DNA from: an uncultured Bacteroidia bacterium
GTDB taxonomy: Bacteria > Bacteroidota > Bacteroidia > Bacteroidales > F082
Assembly (NCBI GenBank): GCA_902786745.1
Contig: CADADR010000001.1
Location: 434,001-498,000 of the forward strand
Reading direction: 5' to 3'
DNA: 64,000 nucleotides
In this document: positions 8,826 to 17,969 of the stretch, one piece after another
Layout: each line of letters starts with the position of its first letter
Position numbering within the stretch: position 1 is the first letter of the stretch
Made by a program: the position numbers and the translations under genes
The notes under the pieces: generated by a model
Told to the model about the DNA's origin: nothing
Seen by the model: the letters and a program-made list of their open reading frames with translations, nothing else
Databases searched by the model: none

Positions 8826-9814
8826 TTATTAAAGAACTCACGAATAAGATATTGTGCTATTTGCACGGCGTTGGTGGCGGCGCCTTTGCGGAGGTTGTCG
8901 GATACACACCAGAAATTGAGGCCGTTCTCCACCGAGAAGTCGCGGCGGATGCGACCCACAAAGACCTCGTCCTTGCCTTCGGCATAGAGGGGCATCGGAT
9001 AGACGTTGTTGGCCGGGTCGTCTTGCACCACCACGCCAGGCATGGTTGCCATCAGCTTGCGGATATCCTCGATTTCAAAGGGTCTTTCTGTTTCCACGTT
9101 CACGGACTCACTGTGGCCGCCCCACACGGGCACACGAACCGTGGTGGACGAGACGGCGATGTGCTCGTCGCGAAGGATCTTGCGCGTTTCGTTTACCATC
9201 TTCATCTCCTCTTTGGTATAACCGTTGTCGAGGAAGGTATCGATATGGGGCAGTATGTTAAGGTCAATCGGGTGGGGATAGCAAGTCGTGCCGCTTGCAC
9301 CAGCGCGCTCGGCCTTCAGTTGGTTGACACCTTTTTGGCCGCTGCCCGAGACACTTTGGTAGGTGCTGACGACAATGCGTTTGATGCCATAGGCTTTGTG
9401 GATGGGGGCTAAAGCCATCACCATCTGGATGGTGGAGCAGTTGGGGTTGGCGATGATATGGGTGTCCTTGGTGATGGTGTCGGCATTGATTTCGGGGACG
9501 ACCAATGGCACACCTTTTTCCATGCGCCAGGCCGAGCTGTTGTCGACGACGAAGGTGCCTTGTTCGGCAAAACGCGGGGCATATTGCCTCGAAGCTGTTG
9601 CTCCTGCCGAAAAGATGGCAATGTCGGGCCTTGCGGCGATGGCCTCGTCAACGCTGACGACTTTATGGGTCTTGCCTTGGAAGACAATCTCTTTGCCCAC
9701 GGAGCGTTCTGAGGCGGCCACAATCAGTTCTTCTATCCGAACCTTCTGTTCGTCAAGCACTTGAAGCATCTTCGAGCCCACCAGTCCGGTGGCTCCCACC
9801 ACTGCGATTTTCAT
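8822..9814 (-). CDS. asd: Aspartate-semialdehyde dehydrogenase
   Basis: 330 residues from the chosen start at 9812-9814. The reading frame is open further upstream to 9940, but the family begins at MKIAVVGATGLVGSKM, a GGAGGAAG ribosome-binding site lies 7 bases before this ATG, and the promoter at 9840-9847 lies inside the longer version. The NADP-binding loop is GATGLVG (8-14) and the catalytic cysteine is Cys126 in NPNCSTIQ. It reduces aspartyl phosphate to aspartate semialdehyde for lysine/diaminopimelate, threonine and methionine. First gene of the asd-ribF-rlmH operon. Confidence 0.96.
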   Translation of the reverse strand: MKIAVVGATGLVGSKMLQVLDEQKVRIEELIVAASERSVGKEIVFQGKTHKVVSVDEAIAARPDIAIFSAGATASRQYAPRFAEQGTFVVDNSSAWRMEKGVPLVVPEINADTITKDTHIIANPNCSTIQMVMALAPIHKAYGIKRIVVSTYQSVSGSGQKGVNQLKAERAGASGTTCYPHPIDLNILPHIDTFLDNGYTKEEMKMVNETRKILRDEHIAVSSTTVRVPVWGGHSESVNVETERPFEIEDIRKLMATMPGVVVQDDPANNVYPMPLYAEGKDEVFVGRIRRDFSVENGLNFWCVSDNLRKGAATNAVQIAQYLIREFFNK

Positions 9815-9839
9815 TTTTTCTTCCTCCAGAATTTTGCTG

Positions 9840-9847
9840 CAAAAATA
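9840..9847 (-). promoter_or_regulatory. -7 element of the asd operon
   Basis: TATTTTTG on the minus strand gives a leader of about 20 bases before the asd ATG at 9814 and argues against the upstream in-frame starts. Confidence 0.5.
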
Positions 9848-9947
9848 GAGATTTTCTTTCATGTGCCAGTGTATGGCGTCATTATTCTCCTTGGTTTCAA
9901 AAATTGGCAAATAAAGACAATTTTTTCTTTGTTTTTTCATTTTTTTC

Positions 9948-9955
9948 TACCTTTG
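9948..9955 (+). promoter_or_regulatory. -7 element for the porin gene
   Basis: TACCTTTG, 49 bases before the ATG at 10005. A TTTG at 9928-9931 is 16 bases upstream, closer than the usual 19-21. Confidence 0.5.
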
Positions 9956-10004
9956 CCTTTCGTAAAATGCAAATTCACTTAATTAATAACTAAAACTTTT
10001 CAAG

Positions 10005-11393
10005 ATGAAAAAGACTGTAATTATGATGGCCGCCCTTTTGTTGGGCTCCATGGCCTTCGCACAGACTGAAGACAAGGCAAAAGCCGTCGACCAGTATGGT
10101 AACACAGTGGACGTCAAGACGTTGCAGAGTTCTAGCCGCGACGGCATCTTGGTGTTCGAATCCAAGGAAAAAGACTACAAATTCTGGTTTGACGCCAGAG
10201 TCCAGGTCGATTTTGGTCACTATTTCGGTGCCCAGGAATGGGCTGACCCGATTGGCTCAGGTGCCAGCATCCGTCGTGCGCGCTTTGCGGCCAAGGCTCA
10301 AATCACACCTGATTGGTATGGTGAGGTCGACATGGAACTCGCCAATGGTTCCTTCGAGCTGAAAGACGCTGTGGTTCGCTACAACGGCTTAAAGAACTGG
10401 CAGTTCACTGTCGGTAGCATGAAGCCCGACTTCACCATGTCACGCAACACTTCTTCGCGTTATCTCATGTTCATGGAGCGCCCTATGGTAATCAACGCCT
10501 TTGCTCCTAGCCGTCATCTCGGTGTCTTCGCCAAATATACCAACAAGTATTTCTTCGGTAGCGCCAGCGTGCTCTTCCAAGAGATCGAAGGCCAGGAGAC
10601 CCGTGACTATGTGGAAGCCAACAACAAGGACTATGGCATGGACGAAGGCCTTTCCTACGTCGGTAAGGTCGTGGTGCGTCCCATCAACGAACCTGATCTA
10701 GGCATCCATGTCGGTGGCGCAGTCATGTACGACACTCCCAAGACCTCTGATGAGATGGGCGTCTATAGCGCTACCCGTTTCAGCTGCCGCAATACCACCA
10801 ACATCAGCCGTAAGAAATACATCGACACCGATGATATCAAGAACACCGATCACAATCTCATCGCCACTGCCGAACTCGCCGGTCACTACAATGGCCTGCG
10901 CCTCGAAAGTGCCTGGGTGTCGGATTGGACCTACATGAAGCCTGAAGTTGGCATCGACCAGCCTTATCACTTCCAAGGTTGGTATGTTGAAGGTGCCTGC
11001 CTCCTCCTCGGTGGCAAGCAGAGCTACGACTCCGACGGCGCCAAGTTCAACCGCGTCCGCGCTGGTCGCAGTTGGGGCGACATCGAACTCGTTGGCAAAT
11101 ATGAGTTCCTCGACATGAACGACTACGAAGGCCGTGGCGAGCAAGCCATCTACGGTGGTTCTGCCGAACTCTATGGTGCTGGTCTCAACTTCTACTTCTC
11201 CAAGAACGTGAAGATTGGTCTCAACTACCAGTATGTCAACAACGACCGTTATGCCAATGGTAAAGGCAAACTCTATGTCGGTCTCGATGCCGATGGCAAC
11301 CCGACCAAGGACTTCACTAAGGTCGCTGCCGCCGATGGCAAGGCTGGTGTGAACTACCACATGCTGCTGGCCCGTTTCCAGGTCGCTTTCTAA
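10005..11393 (+). CDS. Outer membrane porin, phosphate-selective O/P family
   Basis: 462 residues with a signal peptide (cleavage near MAFAQ, residue 20). After a short acidic lead the protein shows the alternating pattern of a porin barrel. Typical family phrases are FWFDARVQVDFGHYF, SIRRARFAAKAQITPDWYGEVDMELANGSFELKDA and WQFTVGSMKPDFTMSRNTSSRYLMFMERP, all characteristic of Pfam porin O/P. The final strand ends in Phe (HMLLARFQVAF), as outer membrane barrels do. Substrate unknown; the family name does not prove phosphate specificity. The lamin-tail lipoprotein starts 38 bases downstream, so the two are probably cotranscribed. Confidence 0.9.
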   Translation: MKKTVIMMAALLLGSMAFAQTEDKAKAVDQYGNTVDVKTLQSSSRDGILVFESKEKDYKFWFDARVQVDFGHYFGAQEWADPIGSGASIRRARFAAKAQITPDWYGEVDMELANGSFELKDAVVRYNGLKNWQFTVGSMKPDFTMSRNTSSRYLMFMERPMVINAFAPSRHLGVFAKYTNKYFFGSASVLFQEIEGQETRDYVEANNKDYGMDEGLSYVGKVVVRPINEPDLGIHVGGAVMYDTPKTSDEMGVYSATRFSCRNTTNISRKKYIDTDDIKNTDHNLIATAELAGHYNGLRLESAWVSDWTYMKPEVGIDQPYHFQGWYVEGACLLLGGKQSYDSDGAKFNRVRAGRSWGDIELVGKYEFLDMNDYEGRGEQAIYGGSAELYGAGLNFYFSKNVKIGLNYQYVNNDRYANGKGKLYVGLDADGNPTKDFTKVAAADGKAGVNYHMLLARFQVAF

Positions 11394-11431
11394 TCCATCA
11401 AAATGTCTAACCTTATAAAATTGAGAATAAT

Positions 11432-12757
11432 ATGAAAAAGATAATGTTTGTGGCTTTGGCTCTTTTGATGGGTCTTGCCTCTTGTGTCAAGGATAAGCAA
11501 TATCCGGGCATCAATATCGCCAATGTTTCTTACGCTCCAACGGCTGTCCAGGCTACCGATGACGTTACTGTGACGGCTACCATCACCAGCTTCAAGGACT
11601 TCACTGCCAAGTTAGTGTATTCTACCGATGAAGCTAACAAAGCTGAAGAGCTTGGTATGGTGGCGGGTGAAAACAATCTTTACACCGCTGTCATTCCTGC
11701 CCAACCTGATGGAACCAAAGTGAGCTTCTACGTGCAAGCCATGAACGGTGAGGTTACGGCCGTTTCGCCTACCATGGAGTATGAAGTGGGTGCTGTCGCC
11801 ATCGACTACAGCAAGCTCCGCCTCAACGAGCTCAACGGTAACGACAAGTTCATTGAAATCTACAACGCTGGTGCCGAAGCCATCAATTTGAATGGTGTGT
11901 ACATCGAGAAGGATGACGCCCAGAACTGGATTGGCGATAACACGGTGAAGATCGATGCCGGTGCCTATCTCGTGCTCTATAGCGAAGATGTCGTTGCCGA
12001 CCACCCTGAGATTCCTGAATCCCTGATCTTCCACAGCGGTCTCTCCGCCAAGAAAAATGTCCGCATCCAGCTCTTCACGCCTGCTGGCGTTTCCATCGAC
12101 GACTTCAACCTGACCAACATCGATGCCAACGACCCGGCCTACATCCCGGCTCCTGCTTCCTACAGCCGCAATGCCGATGGCAAATGGTACTATGCAGATG
12201 CCACTCCGGGTGCTGTCAATGTTGACGGTACGGTTGCTCTTCTCGGTCTCGAAGGTGGCGACACCCCCGAGCCTCCGACTCCCGAAGAGCCCGACTACAC
12301 CAACCTCGTCCTCAATGAGCTGAATGGCGACACCAAGTTCATCGAGTTCTACAACAAGGGCAACCTCGACCTCTCCATGGAAGGTATGTACATCACCAAG
12401 GATGGCAATGAAGAAGATATCAAGTGGACGGGCGACGCCACTCATGTTGTACCCGCTCATGGTTATCTTGTGCTTTATAGCATTGATACCCAAATCGACC
12501 ATCCGGAACTGGGTGACAACATGTTCTTCAACAGCGGTCTCTCAGCCAAGAAGACGGTGCGCATTGCCCTCTACATGGCTGACGGCACCGAAAGAGACGT
12601 GTTCACCAGAGGTACAACCGGTGAATGGGGACAGACCATCTCCAACGTTGCTCCTCAGTCCTATGCCCGTACCCCCGACGGTGGCGACTGGAAGCTGGCC
12701 GACCCGACCCCGGGCGAAGCCAACCCTGCCACAGGCGAAGACATCCCGCAGGAATAA
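11432..12757 (+). CDS. Lipoprotein with two lamin-tail domains
   Basis: 441 residues. The signal peptide ends in a lipobox (GLASC, Cys18). Residues of about 25-120 resemble an Ig-like strand domain. Two lamin-tail (LTD) domains follow, at about 126-235 (YSKLRLNELNGNDKFIEIYN) and 289-430 (YTNLVLNELNGDTKFIEFYN); they share long stretches such as HSGLSAKKNVRI and NSGLSAKKTVRI, so they are an internal duplication. A Glu/Pro/Thr linker (GGDTPEPPTPEEPD) separates them. The protein should be lipid-anchored at the outer membrane. LTD domains are often on surface or nuclease proteins; no catalytic domain is present. Likely partner of the porin upstream. Confidence 0.85.
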   Translation: MKKIMFVALALLMGLASCVKDKQYPGINIANVSYAPTAVQATDDVTVTATITSFKDFTAKLVYSTDEANKAEELGMVAGENNLYTAVIPAQPDGTKVSFYVQAMNGEVTAVSPTMEYEVGAVAIDYSKLRLNELNGNDKFIEIYNAGAEAINLNGVYIEKDDAQNWIGDNTVKIDAGAYLVLYSEDVVADHPEIPESLIFHSGLSAKKNVRIQLFTPAGVSIDDFNLTNIDANDPAYIPAPASYSRNADGKWYYADATPGAVNVDGTVALLGLEGGDTPEPPTPEEPDYTNLVLNELNGDTKFIEFYNKGNLDLSMEGMYITKDGNEEDIKWTGDATHVVPAHGYLVLYSIDTQIDHPELGDNMFFNSGLSAKKTVRIALYMADGTERDVFTRGTTGEWGQTISNVAPQSYARTPDGGDWKLADPTPGEANPATGEDIPQE

Positions 12758-12767
12758 GTTGAAAAAT

Positions 12768-12902
12768 GAGATTCCCCTTCGGGGAATGGAGAATGATTGA
12801 CTTGTATAAAAGGCGGCGGCTGGTCAGGCTTTATGTAGTGTTAGCTTTACAAGCCGCCGCTTAATAACTCATGAATAGAACTCCATTCCCGAAGGGAATC
12901 TC
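12768..12902. repeat. REPIN-like nested palindromic repeat, copy A
   Basis: 135 bases, starting 11 bases after a stop codon. Terminal hairpins ATTCCCCTTCGGGGAAT (12771-12787) and ATTCCCGAAGGGAAT (12885-12899) are joined by matching GGAG and CTCC. Inner arms GCGGCGGC (12813-12820) and GCCGCCGC (12853-12860) enclose a core of about 30 bases. Spacers between outer and inner arms are unlike the other copies. Confidence 0.88.
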
Positions 12903-12941
12903 AAACTTAAATTATTGAATTTTAAATCTTAAATCCCCAAA

Positions 12942-13586
12942 ATGGCAAAAGAAGAAATGAAAATCGGCGAAGTGTCAAAGCCGAGATTTGAGTTCCGCTC
13001 CTTCGGACAGTGCTTCTGCGAGGCCCACAAACGCATGGCCCGCCTCTCCGCACCCGTCCCCGAGAAGGTTTGGGAGCGCCTCAGCGATGAGATCTATATC
13101 ATCTCCCGCAAAAACGACATCAACAACACCAAGATACGCGACGGCAAGATGGATATCAAGACCTTCGTGCAGAGCGTCGATGGCCTCGAGCAGTGGAATC
13201 CTCTGATGAAGGGCGAGTTCCCCATCAGCCGCGAGGTGCTCGAAAAGGAAGTGTTCCCCGCTTTCATGGTCGAGATGCCCAAGCTGACCAAGGACACCTA
13301 TACTTATGAAGAGTTCATCGCCATGGTGAAGGCTAACCCTGACCTGGCTGCCGTGCGCGTCCACAAGCGCCGCTTTGGCTATATGGTCAACGACACCATC
13401 TGCGAGTTTGGCGAGGTGCTCATCAACGGCGCCAAGGTGGTGACCATCAACTCTGAGTCGACCGAGATTGAGGACATCAAGAAGACCATCAAGGACTGTG
13501 GCCTCGAAGGTGTCGAAAACATCAACTATTTACAGGCGATCAAGCGTGTCATCGGCATGTCCGACAAGCCGCTTGCAAACGAATAA
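12942..13586 (+). CDS. CYTH-like protein, divergent
   Basis: 214 residues, no signal peptide. I read it as a divergent CYTH (triphosphate tunnel) domain: an opening strand KPRFEFRSFGQ, then IYIISRKNDINNTKIRDGKMDIKTF, in which basic residues suit a phosphate tunnel, then VHKRRFGYMVND and a C-terminal VTINSESTEIEDIKKTI followed by YLQAIKRVIG, like the tail of other CYTH proteins. The classical ExExK is not present at the N-terminus (FEFRS instead). The next gene, 6 bases downstream, is a clear CYTH protein, which supports the reading. Substrate unknown; alternatives include a non-catalytic polyphosphate-binding protein. Confidence 0.65.
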   Translation: MAKEEMKIGEVSKPRFEFRSFGQCFCEAHKRMARLSAPVPEKVWERLSDEIYIISRKNDINNTKIRDGKMDIKTFVQSVDGLEQWNPLMKGEFPISREVLEKEVFPAFMVEMPKLTKDTYTYEEFIAMVKANPDLAAVRVHKRRFGYMVNDTICEFGEVLINGAKVVTINSESTEIEDIKKTIKDCGLEGVENINYLQAIKRVIGMSDKPLANE

Positions 13587-13592
13587 ACGACT

Positions 13593-14069
13593 ATGGCACA
13601 AGAGATTGAAAAAAAGTTTTTGGTAAAGGGTGACTTCAAGGCCGAGGCTTTCAAGGCCACGCGCATCACCCAAGGCTACCTCAGCAGTGTGCCCGAGCGC
13701 ACCGTCCGCGTGCGTGTGAAGGGCGACAAGGGCTTCATCACCATCAAGGGCATCGGCAACGCCTCTGGCGCCGCCCGTTTTGAGTGGGAGAAGGAGATCC
13801 CTGTCGAGGAAGTGCAACAACTCCTTGAGATCTGCGAACCGGGTGTCATCGATAAGACCCGCTATCTCGTCAAGAACACCGACGGCAAGCACACCTGGGA
13901 AGTCGACGAGTTCTATGGCGACAATGACGGCCTCATCGTCGCTGAAGTCGAGCTCACCGATGAGAACGAGCCCTTCGACAAGCCCGCCTGGCTCGGCGAA
14001 GAGGTCACCGGCGACCCCAAGTACTTCAACTCCATGTTGATGAAGAATCCTTATAAGAACTGGAAATAA
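13593..14069 (+). CDS. CYTH-domain triphosphate tunnel enzyme
   Basis: 158 residues, the size of small single-domain CYTH proteins. The signature ExExK is EIEKK at residues 4-8. Further tunnel strands are visible: ITQGYLS, TVRVRVKGDKGFITIKG, FEWEKEIP, DKTRYLV, TWEVDEFYGDNDGLIVAEVEL. Relatives of this size are often inorganic triphosphatases and some are adenylate cyclases; sequence alone does not decide. It is probably cotranscribed with the divergent CYTH-like gene before it and possibly with the SLC13-type transporter after it, though a perfect palindrome lies between them. Confidence 0.9.
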   Translation: MAQEIEKKFLVKGDFKAEAFKATRITQGYLSSVPERTVRVRVKGDKGFITIKGIGNASGAARFEWEKEIPVEEVQQLLEICEPGVIDKTRYLVKNTDGKHTWEVDEFYGDNDGLIVAEVELTDENEPFDKPAWLGEEVTGDPKYFNSMLMKNPYKNWK

Positions 14070-14080
14070 ATTGTTAAATT

Positions 14081-14108
14081 GTAGAGACGTAGCGCGCTAC
14101 GTCTCTAC
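14081..14108. repeat. Perfect 28-base palindrome
   Basis: GTAGAGACGTAGCG followed directly by its exact reverse complement, 11 bases after the CYTH stop codon and 13 bases before the transporter ATG. A relative with one mismatch is at 26360-26387. It could act as a weak terminator or an mRNA end, or be a dispersed repeat. Confidence 0.9.
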
Positions 14109-14121
14109 TAGTTTTTTACCT

Positions 14122-15714
14122 ATGAGCACATTCGACCCTTTGGATATGAACAACTACAAAGTGGAAAAACTGCCCAAGATGCAGAAATCCAACTTTGAGA
14201 TTTGGATGGCTCGCCTCGGCGGCCCCCTGGCCATCATCGCCTTCGTCGTGATTTATTGGTGCTGCCACATCGTTTTCATCGACAACCTGAACACCGAGAT
14301 GCTGACCGAGAAGGCCTTGAAGCGTTGCAACGACATCGGCTTCGAGGAGTTCCTCCGCACCAACTACGCCATGCTCGCCATCTTCGTTGCGGGTCTCATC
14401 CTTTGGATGACGGAAGCCATCCCCAACTACCTGACCTCGCTGTTCATCATCCTGGGTATCGTGCTCTGTAACGTCACCACCCAAAAGGAGGCCTTGGCTC
14501 AACTCGGTCACCCTGTGATGTGGCTGAACATCCTTTCCTTTGTCTTGGCGAGTATGTTGGTTAAGACACAATTCGCCAAGCGATTGGCCTTGGCCTTTGT
14601 CATCAAGTTCGGCAAGAGCGCCAAAGGTGTGCTTTGGAGTTTCTTGATCATTAACTTGGTGTTGTCGGCCTTTATCTCGGCCACCACGGTGAAGGCCACC
14701 ATTATGTTGCCCATCTTCATGACGGTGTGTGCCATATATGGTGCCTCCAACGGCAACCGCAACAACTTCGGCCGTAACCTCGTCATCCAGAATCTCTTCC
14801 AGGTGAACATCGGTGCCAATGCGTTCTATACGGGTAGCGGCGCCCATCTGTTGGCCATCTCACTCATTGCCGGCTTCGTTGGCAGCTGCGACTTCGGCTA
14901 TGCCGACTGGCTCGTCTCTTGCGGCCCGATGAGTGCCTTGATTCTTGTGATAGGCTTGTTGCTGGGCACATACGTCTTCTTCCCGATGAAGAAAGAGGAG
15001 CAGGTGCCACAAATCGAAGGTGGCTTGGAACGACTGAAAGAAGAGCTTAAGGCCATGGGAAAGATGAAGGCCGAAGAATATAAGGCCGTGGGCATCTTTG
15101 TGTTGGTGCTTGTCCTTTGGGTCACGAAGGGCACCTTCCACAACATCGATGAGACCATCGTCGCCCTGTTGGGTGCCGTCCTTGCCTTGTTGCCGGGCAT
15201 CGGCGTGGTGAAATGGAACGACGTCGACATCCCTTGGCACCTGATGCTTTTCTCGGCTGGTGCGTATACATTAGGCTCGGGCCTCAATGCCACCGACTTG
15301 CCCAACACCATGGTCAACGCTGCTTTTGATAGCCTCGGCATCACTTCCAACACGCCTTTCTGGGTGCTGTATGTCATCCTCACCTTCTTGATGATGTATT
15401 CGGGCTTGGTCTTCCAAAGTAAGACCATCCGCACCATGGTCTTTGTGCCCATCGCCTTGGGTGTGGAGGCGCGTTTCGGCTTCCCCGTTATGAGCCTCAG
15501 CCTGCCCGTGGCCATGCTTATCGAGCACTGCTATGTGCTGCCCTTCAACAGCAAGCCTGCCGCATTGCTTTACAACACCAACCAATACAGCCAGACCGAT
15601 GCCTTCAAGTTCGGCATCACCATGATGACCATTTCATGGGTGCTCATCCTCGTCTGGGGCGAGACGGTGCTGCATTGGCTGGACATCACGCCAGGGTTGT
15701 TTTTGGTGAAGTAA
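14122..15714 (+). CDS. SLC13/DASS-family sodium:anion symporter
   Basis: 530 residues from the start MSTFDP. The frame is open to 14071, but that extension translates the palindrome at 14081-14108, so I reject it; MNNYKV at 14146 is another possible start. About 12 hydrophobic segments are visible, with LAIIAFVVIYWCCHIVF, a second near WMTEAIPNYLTSL (the DASS signature region, first SNT-like loop) and MLPIFMTVCAIYG. Family members import dicarboxylates, sulfate or other anions with sodium. The lack of a Shine-Dalgarno site is normal for Bacteroidetes. It ends 11 bases before the convergent TonB receptor stop. Confidence 0.88.
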   Translation: MSTFDPLDMNNYKVEKLPKMQKSNFEIWMARLGGPLAIIAFVVIYWCCHIVFIDNLNTEMLTEKALKRCNDIGFEEFLRTNYAMLAIFVAGLILWMTEAIPNYLTSLFIILGIVLCNVTTQKEALAQLGHPVMWLNILSFVLASMLVKTQFAKRLALAFVIKFGKSAKGVLWSFLIINLVLSAFISATTVKATIMLPIFMTVCAIYGASNGNRNNFGRNLVIQNLFQVNIGANAFYTGSGAHLLAISLIAGFVGSCDFGYADWLVSCGPMSALILVIGLLLGTYVFFPMKKEEQVPQIEGGLERLKEELKAMGKMKAEEYKAVGIFVLVLVLWVTKGTFHNIDETIVALLGAVLALLPGIGVVKWNDVDIPWHLMLFSAGAYTLGSGLNATDLPNTMVNAAFDSLGITSNTPFWVLYVILTFLMMYSGLVFQSKTIRTMVFVPIALGVEARFGFPVMSLSLPVAMLIEHCYVLPFNSKPAALLYNTNQYSQTDAFKFGITMMTISWVLILVWGETVLHWLDITPGLFLVK

Positions 15715-15725
15715 GAATCATTTCT

Positions 15726-17966
15726 TTACCAACCTGCCCTAAGCGAAACATTAGGCAAAATCCCAAACATCGAGTAAGCATAGGCCCGCATCTCGCCTGA
15801 TTCTATATCAGTCTCAAATTGATACCCCAACGGATTCAAGCGGTTGTAGGCGTTGAACACTCCGACACTCGCACTCCAGTTGAAGCCGTTCCTGTACTTC
15901 GGCGAGTGATAGGCGCACGAAAGGTCGAGGCGATGATAAGCAGGTGTGCGGCTGGCGTTGCGCTCGGTGTAAACCGGGACGGTCTGCCCCATGTATTCAT
16001 AGAAGCCCACAGGCAAGGTGACGGGATGACCGCTCGAATACTGCCATGCCGCACTTGCGCTCCAACGCGGCGTGAACTGATAGCAGCCATTGATGCGGAA
16101 GTCATGCGGGATGTCTGACAAAGCCGAATAGGGATTGCCGTCGTTGATGCCGTCGATGGCGTAAATCACACGCGAATAGGTGTAACTCATGGCTCCCGTG
16201 AACTTTCCGGCATTCTTGGAGAGATTCAGCTCCACGCCATAGGCCTTCGAATTGCCGCTTCTCACTTGGTTGATGACATTCGGGTTGCTGATGAGCTGCG
16301 CATGGTCGATGAAGTCGATTTGGTTCTGGCCTTTCTTGTAATAGAGTTCAGCCGAGGCAGAATACTGGCCACCGAAATCGAGGAAGCAGCCACCCGAAAC
16401 CACATCGGCAATGACAGGTTTCAAGCCATTGATTGCCGGGAACCAAGTTTCCAATGACTGATAGTCCAGGGCTGTGTTTTGCAGCACTTGGATATACTGC
16501 ACATTCCGCGCATAGCCGGCTTTCAGTGAGGTGTTTTCGCTCAGCATGACGTTCATGCTTATGCGAGGCTCGGGATAGACCATCAGTTTCTCGTCGCTGC
16601 TCAAAGGCTGGAAGGCCGACAGGTGTACGCCATAGTTGAAGCCCAACCAGCGTAAAGGTTTCCAATCGTTCAACACGTAGGCGGAATATTCCATCGCCTG
16701 ATAATGCGGCAGGCTCATCCCGATACTGTCGGACTCTCCTGGCATGAAGGCATGGCGGATGGCTCCTGCGCCAATGCGGAGTTCGCAGTCAGGAGCGATA
16801 TAATAACTCAATGCGGCCTTCAGGTTAAGGTCGGAAATGCCAGTGCGCCAATTGTATTTTCGTCTTTTGTATTGATAATCAATGTCGTTGCTGTAATCGC
16901 TGACGATGAAGGCTGTATTGAGGAACCAACGACTGCCGAAGTTGTGCGTCCAGCGCAAGGTGCCCGAGGTGTTGCCCCAAGTGTTGTAGAGGCCATTGGA
17001 ATGGTCGATGCCGCCCATGGACTCGATGACATCATGGCCACGATAGAACGAGAGATAAATGCGGTCGTTTTGTCCGATTTTGGTATTGATTTTCGCGTTC
17101 AGGTCGTAGAATCTCGGCACAAGCGGCATATCTTCGTTGGGGCTAACGAAAAAGTCGATGAAACTCCTACGCGCTGAAATCAGGTAAGAAGCTTTCTCCT
17201 TGACGATGGGGCCGTTGGCGGTCAAAGTGGCGGCAAAGGGACTCAACGCCACCGAGAAATCATGGTGGTTCATGTTGCCTTCCTTCATCTTGCAGTCGAG
17301 GACGGCAGAGACACGACCGCCGTATTGCGCGGGCATGTTGCTCTTGTAGAGCGTCACCTGGTTCACCGCCTCGGGATTGAAGATGGAGATCATGCCGAAG
17401 AGGTGCGAGGGGTTGTAGATGGGAGCCTCGTCGATGAGGATGAGGTTCTGGTCGTTGGTGCCGCCGCGCACGAGCAGTCCCGACGAGGCGTCGCCGATGG
17501 TCTTCACGCCCGACTGCATCTGTACCGCTTTGAGAATGTCGGCCTCGCCAAACACACTCGGCAGTTTGCGTATCGAGTTTATGGTCAGCATCTCGGCGTG
17601 GAACTCGTTCTGCTTCTGCGGACGCTCCACCGATGCTGCTTCAACGGTGACTTCGCCCAATCCCACGAAGTTTTCCTCCAACTTGATTTCCAAGGTTTGG
17701 TCGGCATTGAGTTGGATTTCAATTTCTTTGGTGTTATAGCCCAAATAGGCGCATTGCAACTTGTGTTTTCCAGCGGGCAAACGCAGCGAATAGAAGCCGT
17801 AGCCATTGGCCGAGGTCCCAATTTGTGAGGAGGCCTCATATAATGTGGCACCGATAAGCGTCTCTCCCGTGGCGGCATCGGTGATGTGGCCGCTTAAAGT
17901 ATAGGTCTGTGCCTGAAGACAAACAAAAGAGGCAAAGAATAATATGGTGATGAGGATACGTTTCAT
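15726..17966 (-). CDS. TonB-dependent receptor with carboxypeptidase-regulatory-like domain
   Basis: 746 residues. Signal peptide 1-20 (VCLQAQ). Residues of about 21-110 are a CarboxypepD_reg-like domain (YTLSGHITDAATGETLIGATLYEASSQIGT). A plug domain follows (about 120-230: SVFGEADILKAVQMQSGVKTIGDASSGLLVRGGTNDQNLILIDEAPIYNPSHLFG, given here in part), then a barrel to the end. The plug is clearly of the receptor type, although the protein is shorter than SusC. It starts 3 bases after the DUF4249 lipoprotein stop, a common pairing in Bacteroidetes. The ligand is unknown. The protein should take up a substrate across the outer membrane using TonB energy. Confidence 0.92.
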   Translation of the reverse strand: MKRILITILFFASFVCLQAQTYTLSGHITDAATGETLIGATLYEASSQIGTSANGYGFYSLRLPAGKHKLQCAYLGYNTKEIEIQLNADQTLEIKLEENFVGLGEVTVEAASVERPQKQNEFHAEMLTINSIRKLPSVFGEADILKAVQMQSGVKTIGDASSGLLVRGGTNDQNLILIDEAPIYNPSHLFGMISIFNPEAVNQVTLYKSNMPAQYGGRVSAVLDCKMKEGNMNHHDFSVALSPFAATLTANGPIVKEKASYLISARRSFIDFFVSPNEDMPLVPRFYDLNAKINTKIGQNDRIYLSFYRGHDVIESMGGIDHSNGLYNTWGNTSGTLRWTHNFGSRWFLNTAFIVSDYSNDIDYQYKRRKYNWRTGISDLNLKAALSYYIAPDCELRIGAGAIRHAFMPGESDSIGMSLPHYQAMEYSAYVLNDWKPLRWLGFNYGVHLSAFQPLSSDEKLMVYPEPRISMNVMLSENTSLKAGYARNVQYIQVLQNTALDYQSLETWFPAINGLKPVIADVVSGGCFLDFGGQYSASAELYYKKGQNQIDFIDHAQLISNPNVINQVRSGNSKAYGVELNLSKNAGKFTGAMSYTYSRVIYAIDGINDGNPYSALSDIPHDFRINGCYQFTPRWSASAAWQYSSGHPVTLPVGFYEYMGQTVPVYTERNASRTPAYHRLDLSCAYHSPKYRNGFNWSASVGVFNAYNRLNPLGYQFETDIESGEMRAYAYSMFGILPNVSLRAGW

Positions 17967-17969
17967 GGC

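Noticed and set aside
9815..9940. 42-residue N-terminal extension of asd.
   Set aside because: A promoter box and a GGAGGAAG site lie inside or just after it, and the family begins at MKIAVVGATG.
12758..12941. A possible tRNA or small RNA gene in the interval with repeat copy A.
   Set aside because: The structure is a four-copy repeat; it has no tRNA-like T-loop (GGTTCRA) or acceptor arms.
14071..14121. 17-residue N-terminal extension of the SLC13-type transporter.
   Set aside because: It would translate the 28-base palindrome and has no hydrophobic or family character.
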